Source: an uncultured Methylococcaceae bacterium
GTDB taxonomy: Bacteria > Pseudomonadota > Gammaproteobacteria > Methylococcales > Methylomonadaceae
Direction of reading: 5' to 3'
NCBI GenBank assembly: GCA_913009515.1
Contig: CAJVYO010000023.1
Span: forward strand, 1-11,839
Length of the DNA: 11,839 nucleotides
Below, in pieces: positions 6,980 through 11,839 of this stretch. A model generated the notes under the pieces. It was not told the DNA's origin and made no database searches. It saw nothing but the letters and a program-made list of their open reading frames with translations. A program made the translations under genes and the position numbers. The first letter of the stretch is position 1. The number at the start of each line of letters is the position of its first letter.

Positions 6980-8659
6980 ATGAATAATCGTAGTGTTTTA
7001 TTGCAGTTAATATCGCCGCTGGTCATCTTATTAATATTAAGTATCGGGGGGTTAAGTCTTTATATCCCGATGATGATTAAAGATAATGCCATTGAAAGTG
7101 CCGTTGCAGCGGCGAAAAATGAAGTACAAGTATTTAAAGATATTCGTGCTTATTATACGGTTAATATCGTTAAAAAAGTCTTGGCGGTAGAAGGTGTCAG
7201 ACCTGCGATTAAACATGAAAATACGGTAGGAAAAATACCCTTACCGGCTACGATGATACAAGATTTAAGTCATAAATTAAAAGATAGTATTCAACTGGAT
7301 TTATACAGTGAATTTCCATTTCCTAATCGTCAATCTCGACAATTAGACAGTTTTCAAGCAGATAGCTGGAAGGCATTATCGCAATCGGCAGATAAAGACT
7401 TTATACGCATTGAAGAACAGAATAAACGTCATATTGTTCGTGTAGGTGTCGCAGATATTATGACTCAACAAGGCTGTGTTAATTGTCATAATACGCGTGC
7501 AGATACGCCTAAGAACAATTGGAAGTTAGGGGATGTGCGAGGCGTTTTGTCGGTCGCTATTGATATACAAGATGACATTGACCAAGGGCAATTACTGGCT
7601 TATAAAATTATAGGCTTACTTGTCGGAATGGGGCTGGTTATTATTATATTAATGACCTCTAGCGTAAAAGGTTTAACCAATCGTTTAGATAGAGTGGGTG
7701 ATTCAGTTGATAGGGCGGCTCAAGGAAATTTAGTGACCCGTGTTGTCGATGATGGCGAAGATGAAATTAGCCATTTAAGTGCTCAATATAATAAATTATT
7801 GGATTCGACGCAGTTAGTGATTCAAGATATATCAAGCTCTTCATCACAGTTATTAAGCGAGGCACATGGGTTAAGTATGGTAACAAATTCATCAGAAGCT
7901 ACTTTATTAAATCAGCAGCAAGGTACGGAGGAAATGGCATCGAGTGTTAGTCAAATGAGCGTATCTATTAATGAAGTCGCGGTTAATATTCATAAAACTA
8001 ATGAGGCTATTGCAACATTAGGTGCGGAAGCGGAAGAAGGGCGAACGATTTTAGATAATGCGATTAATTCGATTAATACCTTGGAAGGCGAAATGAAAGG
8101 GGCAGTGGGTGTTATTCAGCAGCTTGAACATGATAGTAATCAAATTGGTGAAGTCTTAGATGTTATTGGCGATATTGCTGAACAAACGAATTTATTAGCC
8201 TTGAATGCAGCGATTGAAGCGGCGAGAGCAGGAGAGCAAGGGCGCGGATTTGCGGTGGTCGCTGACGAAGTGAGAACTTTAGCAGGACGTACGCAACAAT
8301 CAACCTTAGAAATTAAGAGTGTGATTGATAAATTGCAACTAGGGGTTAAGCAAGCGGTATCAGTGATGGGTAAAAGTGGTGAGCATATGCAGAATAGTGT
8401 TGATGGTGCAAATGATACCGGCAAAGTATTAGGTGAACTGTTAGATCATATTGAACATATCAATGATATGAGTGCCAATATTGCAAGTGCTGCAGAAGAA
8501 CAGGCAACAGTGGTTAAAAGTATTAATGATAATGTGAGTAGTTTAAATAATGGGGCAGGTGATTCAGTTGATTCAGTGCATAAAATTTCGAGTACAGCAC
8601 AGTCATTGGATAAATTAGCCGATGAATTAGATGGCTTAGCAGGTAGGTTTACTATTTAG
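6980..8659 (+). CDS. Methyl-accepting chemotaxis protein with Tll0287-like (DUF3365) heme-c sensor domain
   Basis: Inner-membrane chemoreceptor, 559 residues. TM1 is at about residues 7-30 and TM2 at about 208-226. The periplasmic domain between them carries DUF3365/Tll0287-type features: a SEFPFPNR motif (about 110-117), LDSFQADSWKAL, and Cys166-Val-Asn-Cys169-His170, a CxxCH motif for covalent heme c (7475-7489). A HAMP linker follows (about 228-282), then the signalling coiled-coil whose hairpin tip includes IAEQTNLLALNAAIEAARAGEQ and GRGFAVVADEVRTLAGRT (about 399-438). Roughly 20 heptads lie on each side of the tip, suggesting the 40H class. No NWETF-like CheR tether is present; the protein ends LAGRFTI. 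ATG 6980 is preceded by AAGGA (6963-6967) at a rather long 12-base spacing. It is a lone gene between terminator and repeats. The ligand is probably redox state or a gas bound at heme, which is inferred. Confidence 0.94.
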   Translation: MNNRSVLLQLISPLVILLILSIGGLSLYIPMMIKDNAIESAVAAAKNEVQVFKDIRAYYTVNIVKKVLAVEGVRPAIKHENTVGKIPLPATMIQDLSHKLKDSIQLDLYSEFPFPNRQSRQLDSFQADSWKALSQSADKDFIRIEEQNKRHIVRVGVADIMTQQGCVNCHNTRADTPKNNWKLGDVRGVLSVAIDIQDDIDQGQLLAYKIIGLLVGMGLVIIILMTSSVKGLTNRLDRVGDSVDRAAQGNLVTRVVDDGEDEISHLSAQYNKLLDSTQLVIQDISSSSSQLLSEAHGLSMVTNSSEATLLNQQQGTEEMASSVSQMSVSINEVAVNIHKTNEAIATLGAEAEEGRTILDNAINSINTLEGEMKGAVGVIQQLEHDSNQIGEVLDVIGDIAEQTNLLALNAAIEAARAGEQGRGFAVVADEVRTLAGRTQQSTLEIKSVIDKLQLGVKQAVSVMGKSGEHMQNSVDGANDTGKVLGELLDHIEHINDMSANIASAAEEQATVVKSINDNVSSLNNGAGDSVDSVHKISSTAQSLDKLADELDGLAGRFTI

Positions 8660-8696
8660 CGGAACGATTAGCGTTCGAAAATTAATCACGTTTTTA

Positions 8697-8868
8697 GGCT
8701 ACCAATTTAAGACGGGACAGATAATATTTAAACACTGGGATTTCAATCTCGTAGTTTTAAATGTAGTTGGTACGCAGGTCTTTAGCCTGCCTTTTATGAA
8801 TGCAGGCTAAAGGCCTGCGTACCAAAGCTATCCCTCAGCCTACGCTGTCCCTTCTTAAAATGGTAGCC
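8697..8868. mobile_element. 172-base nested palindrome, MITE-like element
   Basis: Terminal inverted repeats of 24 bases (8697-8720 and 8845-8868) begin GGCTACCA and end GGGACAG, with 2 mismatches. Inside is a second inverted repeat with 24-base arms (8767-8790 and 8802-8825; core GGTACGCAGG...TTTAGCCTGC, one mismatch) around an 11-base loop. The element is too short to code for a transposase and has no ORF. TTTTAG occurs at both borders (8692-8697 and 8872-8877), but it is low-complexity and partly overlaps the terminal repeat, so it is not a convincing target duplication. The structure fits a non-autonomous mobile element or a large REP-type element; the inner palindrome resembles 'tacgcagg' repeats that I recall from some environmental gammaproteobacteria. 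The inverted repeats are seen directly; mobility is inferred. Confidence 0.68.
8767..8825. repeat. Inner 24-base inverted repeat of the MITE-like element
   Basis: Arms 8767-8790 and 8802-8825 start TTGGTACGCAGG and end TTTAGCCTGC, and match at 23 of 24 positions (the exception can pair as G-U in one RNA orientation). The loop is 11 bases (8791-8801). It would form a very stable hairpin in either strand and could stop or protect transcripts from the chemoreceptor gene. Confidence 0.8.
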
Positions 8869-8891
8869 GTATTTTAGCATGTTAATTTTTT

Positions 8892-8978
8892 ATCGTTCCC
8901 ACGCTCTGGCGTGGAAACGCATTTTGAAGACGCTGGCGCATCTAAGGCTACATTCCCACGCTGGAGCATGGGAACGAT
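8892..8978. repeat. REP-type doublet (TCGTTCCCACGCT family)
   Basis: Two inverted arms of 27 bases (8892-8918 and 8952-8978), 22 of 27 matching, start at the outside with ATCGTTCCCA. Each arm is itself nearly palindromic: TTCCCACGC...GCGTGGAA on the left and TTCCCACGCT-GG-AGCATGGGAA on the right. A weaker third hairpin (AGACGC-TG-GCGCATCT) lies between them, so the whole could fold as a three-armed structure. This pattern matches intergenic extragenic palindromes that I recall from several gammaproteobacteria, usually in many genomic copies. The internal symmetry is seen; multicopy status cannot be checked here. Confidence 0.75.
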
Positions 8979-9060
8979 GCAAATTGGAGCGAAGACTCAA
9001 TAGGCTGCTCTATCCATATTTTTATGAGCAAGAGGTGAAGTGAGGGGCGGTTTTTTACGT

Positions 9061-9066
9061 TATAAT
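9061..9066 (+). promoter_or_regulatory. Candidate -10 element for glyQS
   Basis: A perfect TATAAT 34 bases upstream of the glyQ GTG start. Transcription would begin near 9073, giving a leader of about 27 bases. No good -35 hexamer is found at 16-18 bases; the preceding stretch is GAGGGGCGG followed by six Ts. It is the only plausible promoter between the REP doublet and glyQ. Confidence 0.5.
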
Positions 9067-9099
9067 TAAGCCATTTTTTGCTTCAAACTATTTGCCATT

Positions 9100-10020
9100 G
9101 TGACTAATTCAACTAATGATTTATCGACCTTTCAAGGTCTTATTTTCTCGCTCCAACAATATTGGGCAGAGCAGGGCTGTGCGTTATTACAGCCACTGGA
9201 TTTAGAAGTGGGTGCAGGGACTTTTCATCCTGCGACGTTTTTACGTGCTATCGGTCCTGAGCCTTGGAAAGCGGCGTATGTTCAGCCTTCACGCCGCCCA
9301 ACTGATGGGCGTTACGGTGAAAATCCCAATCGTTTACAACATTATTATCAATTTCAAGTGGTATTAAAACCGTCGCCACTTGAGATTCAAGATTTATATC
9401 TAAATTCTTTACGTCATATTGGTTTAGATTTATTAGAACATGATGTTCGTTTTGTTGAAGATAACTGGGAATCACCGACTTTAGGGGCTTGGGGCTTGGG
9501 TTGGGAAGTGTGGCTGAATGGCATGGAAGTGTCACAGTTTACTTATTTTCAACAAGTGGGGGGCTTAGAATGTCGTCCGGTGACCGGCGAATTAACCTAT
9601 GGCTTAGAACGTTTGGCGATGTATATTCAAGGCGTGAAAAGTGTGTATGATTTAGTGTGGACACATGGCGCGGAAGGCGATGTCACTTATGGCGATGTGT
9701 TTCATCAAAATGAAGTGGAAATGTCTGCGTATAATTTTGAACATGCGAAGGTGGATTTTTTATTCGCGAGTTTTGATACTTATGAAGCTGAATCTGCAAA
9801 ACTTATTGAACAAGATTTACCGTTACCCGCGTATGAAATGGTATTGAAAGCCTCGCATGTGTTTAATTTACTCGATGCTCGGCATGCGATTTCGGTGACG
9901 GAACGTCAACGCTATATATTAAGAGTGCGTAATCTATCGAAAGCGGTGGCGACCAGTTATTATGCCTGCCGTGAAAATTTAGGTTTTCCAATGCTAAGCA
10001 AAACAGGAGCGGACTCATGA
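9100..10020 (+). CDS. glyQ: Glycyl-tRNA synthetase alpha subunit
   Basis: Alpha (catalytic) subunit of the bacterial alpha2-beta2 glycyl-tRNA synthetase, which joins glycine to tRNA-Gly. The 306 residues compare with 303 in E. coli. The sequence is strongly conserved: TFQGLIFSLQQYWAEQGC, QPLDLEVGAGTFHPATFLRAIGPEPWKAAYVQPSRRP, DGRYGENPNRLQHYYQFQVV, FVEDNWESPTLGAWGLGWEVWLNGMEVSQFTYFQQVGG (class II core) and TYGLERLAMYIQGV. The start is GTG 9100; the nearby ATG at 9116 is out of frame, and any later in-frame start would cut into the conserved N-terminus. There is no recognisable Shine-Dalgarno, which is unusual for a highly expressed gene. Its stop overlaps the glyS start by four bases (ATGA, 10017-10020). 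Confidence 0.98.
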   Translation: MTNSTNDLSTFQGLIFSLQQYWAEQGCALLQPLDLEVGAGTFHPATFLRAIGPEPWKAAYVQPSRRPTDGRYGENPNRLQHYYQFQVVLKPSPLEIQDLYLNSLRHIGLDLLEHDVRFVEDNWESPTLGAWGLGWEVWLNGMEVSQFTYFQQVGGLECRPVTGELTYGLERLAMYIQGVKSVYDLVWTHGAEGDVTYGDVFHQNEVEMSAYNFEHAKVDFLFASFDTYEAESAKLIEQDLPLPAYEMVLKASHVFNLLDARHAISVTERQRYILRVRNLSKAVATSYYACRENLGFPMLSKTGADS

Positions 10021-11839
10021 GTCAGAGCGAACATTTATTATTTGAATTAGGCACCGAAGAATTACCACCTGCCTCATTACGTGCGTTGAGTGAAGCGTTG
10101 GCAGCAGGCATTGAAAAAGGCTTAAGTGAATTAGAATTAGCTTTCGGTGAAACGCTTATTTATGCCACGCCAAGACGTTTAGCGGTATTTATTAAAGATG
10201 TCAGCACAGAACAAGCAGATAAAAGTGTTGAAAAACGCGGACCTGCAATTCAAGGTGCATTTGATGCTGACGGTAATGCAACTAAAGCCTGTGAAGGTTT
10301 TGCTCGTGGTTGTGGCACGACCGCAGACCAGTTAACGCGTATAAAAACCGATAAAGGCGAATGGGTGGCGTTTAATCAGTTGATTAAAGGGAAAGCCAGT
10401 GTTGAATTAATCCCTGCGGTTATTAGCAAAGCGATTCAACAATTACCGATTGCGAAACGGATGCGTTGGGGTGATTCTAATATTGAATTTGTACGTCCGG
10501 TACATTGGGCAGTGTTGTTGTTAGGTAAGCACATTATTGAAACTGATATTTTAGGTTTAACTACCGGTAATACCAGTTACGGACATCGTTTTCATGCACC
10601 TCACGCGTTGACGATTACGGCGGCTGAAGATTACGAAGCTTTATTATTAGCAGAAGCAAAAGTGATTCCGAGTTTTGCTCAACGTATTGCGATGATTAAT
10701 GATGCAGCAAAACAAGCGGCTGAAAACGTCGGGGGTATTGCTCATATTGAAGCGGATTTATTGGAAGAAATTGCCGCACTCAATGAATTTCCGGTGCCGA
10801 TTACCGGTAATTTTGATGAGCGTTATTTAGCCTTGCCGAAAGAAGTATTAATCACCACCATGCAGATTAATCAAAAATACTTTCCGGTGAAAAATAGCGA
10901 AGGCGAGTTATTACCGCATTTTATTACTTTCAGTAATATTGAAAGTACTAATCCGGCATCGATTCAGTCAGGTAATGAACGGGTGATTATGCCGCGTTTA
11001 GCGGATGCAGAATTTTTCTGGAATCAAGATCGTAAACAGCCGTTATCAGCTCATTTACCCCAATTAGACGCGATTATTTTTCAGAAAAAACTCGGTAGTT
11101 TAGCGGATAAATCCGAACGGGTTGCACAGCTTGCAAGTGCGATTGCCAAGGCGTTAGGTGTTGATGATAGCTTGGTGAAACGCGCAGCGGTATTGGCAAA
11201 AACTGATTTAGTCACCAATATGGTGGAAGAATTTGGTAGCTTACAAGGGTTAATGGGGCGTTATTATGCTTTAGCGGATGGTGAACCTAGCGAAGTGGCG
11301 TATGCGATTGAAGAACAATATATGCCGAAACAATCAGGTAGTGCAACCGCGCCGAGTGTGACCGGACAAATCTTAGCACTTGCAGAAAAAATTGATACTT
11401 TAACGGGTATTTTTAGTGCCGGTTTAATTCCCACGGGTGATAAAGACCCGTATGCCTTAAGACGGGCGGCATTAGGAATTTTACGCACCATGATTGAAAA
11501 TAATCTGCCATTGGATATTGTGGCGAGTATTAAGCTTGCATTAGCCCAATTTACACATGAATTTGAGCAAGAAAAAACACAGGCATTAGTCACCGCGTTT
11601 GTTTATGAACGCTTAAAAGGCTATTGTTTAGAGCAAGGTTTTAGCGTTGATGAATTTGAAGCAGTTAAGGCGATTGCACCAGCGAAACCCACTGATTTTA
11701 TGGCACGTTTACACGCGGTTAAAAGCTTTCGGGCTTTAGTCGAGGCAGATAGTTTAGCGGCAGCCAATAAACGGATTGCCAATATTCTTAAAAAATCAGA
11801 GTCCGTGACGATTAAAGTGATTGATGGTTTAGAAGAAAC
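10017..11839 (+). CDS. glyS: Glycyl-tRNA synthetase beta subunit (3' end outside window)
   Basis: Beta subunit of the alpha2-beta2 glycyl-tRNA synthetase, needed for tRNA-Gly recognition and activity. The frame is open from ATG 10017 to the window end: 607 codons of a family near 690 residues, so about 80 C-terminal residues are missing. Family hallmarks are LLFELGTEELPPASL at the N-terminus, YATPRRLAVFI, EKRGPAIQGAF, EFVRPVHWAVLLLG, YGHRFHAP, LNEFPVPITGNFDERYLALPKEVL, TMQINQKYFPV, ERVIMPRLADAEFFWNQDRK, KTDLVTNMVEEFGSLQGLMGRYYA (HD-like region) and GDKDPYALRRAALGILR. A good Shine-Dalgarno AGGAG (10005-10009) lies 7 bases before the ATG, inside glyQ. The ATGA overlap with glyQ indicates translational coupling, which suits equal subunit amounts. 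Confidence 0.97.
   Translation, partial: MSQSEHLLFELGTEELPPASLRALSEALAAGIEKGLSELELAFGETLIYATPRRLAVFIKDVSTEQADKSVEKRGPAIQGAFDADGNATKACEGFARGCGTTADQLTRIKTDKGEWVAFNQLIKGKASVELIPAVISKAIQQLPIAKRMRWGDSNIEFVRPVHWAVLLLGKHIIETDILGLTTGNTSYGHRFHAPHALTITAAEDYEALLLAEAKVIPSFAQRIAMINDAAKQAAENVGGIAHIEADLLEEIAALNEFPVPITGNFDERYLALPKEVLITTMQINQKYFPVKNSEGELLPHFITFSNIESTNPASIQSGNERVIMPRLADAEFFWNQDRKQPLSAHLPQLDAIIFQKKLGSLADKSERVAQLASAIAKALGVDDSLVKRAAVLAKTDLVTNMVEEFGSLQGLMGRYYALADGEPSEVAYAIEEQYMPKQSGSATAPSVTGQILALAEKIDTLTGIFSAGLIPTGDKDPYALRRAALGILRTMIENNLPLDIVASIKLALAQFTHEFEQEKTQALVTAFVYERLKGYCLEQGFSVDEFEAVKAIAPAKPTDFMARLHAVKSFRALVEADSLAAANKRIANILKKSESVTIKVIDGLEE

Larger units (their letters stand above)
8660..9099. 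other. 440-base intergenic region carrying two repeat elements
   Basis: This is the only gene-free stretch longer than 300 bases. It begins with a small hairpin GAACG-ATTAG-CGTTC (8662-8676) without a U-run. A 172-base nested palindromic element (8697-8868) and an 87-base REP-type doublet (8892-8978) follow, each described separately. The last ~120 bases contain the probable glyQ promoter and a short leader. I see no coding potential, tRNA, T-box or riboswitch fold. No clear intrinsic terminator for the chemoreceptor gene is present, so the palindromes may serve that purpose. Confidence 0.7.

Noticed and set aside
8140..8424. Minus-strand open frame within the chemoreceptor
   Set aside because: Antisense to the highly conserved signalling hairpin; composition reflects the complement of that sequence.
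7697..8575. Repeated GGTGATTCAGTTGAT near both ends of the chemoreceptor signalling part
   Set aside because: Encodes the same common coiled-coil residues (G-D-S-V-D) in both places; likely codon coincidence in a heptad-rich protein.
8662..8676. GAACG-ATTAG-CGTTC as a terminator of the chemoreceptor gene
   Set aside because: Stem of only 5 bases followed by GAAAATT rather than a T-run.
8697..8978. CRISPR array
   Set aside because: The repeats are inverted pairs of two different families, not regularly spaced direct repeats.
8979..9099. T-box or glycine riboswitch upstream of glyQ
   Set aside because: The leader is only about 27 bases from the likely start site and shows no T-box core or glycine aptamer; proteobacterial glyQS is not typically under T-box control.
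9248..9847. Extra open frames within glyQ
   Set aside because: Shadows of the conserved synthetase frame.
11264..11593. Minus-strand open frame within glyS
   Set aside because: Antisense to the conserved glyS frame, with no independent support.

Overview
The window reads as chromosomal DNA of a low-GC gammaproteobacterium (AT-rich by eye, leucine mostly TTA, A/T-rich third positions). Grounds for this are the leuS-lptE-holA order typical of gammaproteobacteria, an LptE lipoprotein (Gram-negative outer-membrane biogenesis), a two-subunit glycyl-tRNA synthetase, and intergenic palindromes of the TCGTTCCCACGCT type, which I associate with Methylococcales/Thiotrichales-like and other gammaproteobacteria. 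The exact genus cannot be told from the sequence alone.

Layout. (1) Positions 1-2425, plus strand: the 3' part of leuS, then lptE (1 base later) and holA (2 bases later), a tight housekeeping operon. (2) Positions 2417-4730, minus strand: a two-gene signalling operon convergent with holA, made of a receiver-TPR response regulator (transcribed first) and a small histidine kinase with no sensor domain. The kinase 3' end overlaps the holA 3' end by 9 bases, at a 15-base direct repeat. (3) A 134-base divergent intergenic region with a sigma32-like heat-shock promoter, then htpG (Hsp90) on the plus strand, ending in an intrinsic terminator. (4) Positions 6980-8659: a chemoreceptor whose periplasmic domain is of the Tll0287/DUF3365 type with a CxxCH c-type heme motif. 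(5) Positions 8660-9099: the only gene-free stretch above 300 bases. It holds two unrelated palindromic repeat elements: a 172-base nested inverted repeat resembling a MITE, and an 87-base REP-type doublet. A probable promoter for glyQ follows. (6) Positions 9100-11839: glyQ and glyS, translationally coupled by an ATGA overlap; glyS runs off the window.

How the genes work together. Most are core functions: leucyl- and glycyl-tRNA charging, LPS transport assembly, clamp loading and protein folding. The accessory content is signalling. The REC-TPR/kinase pair looks like a cytoplasmic two-component module whose input must come from a partner protein, perhaps through the TPR domain. The heme-type chemoreceptor probably senses redox state or a small gas/ligand in the periplasm and feeds a CheA/CheY pathway encoded elsewhere. 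I see no CRISPR array, prophage, intact transposase, tRNA or rRNA. The points most worth following are the sensorless kinase with its REC-TPR partner, the heme chemoreceptor, and the two repeat elements.
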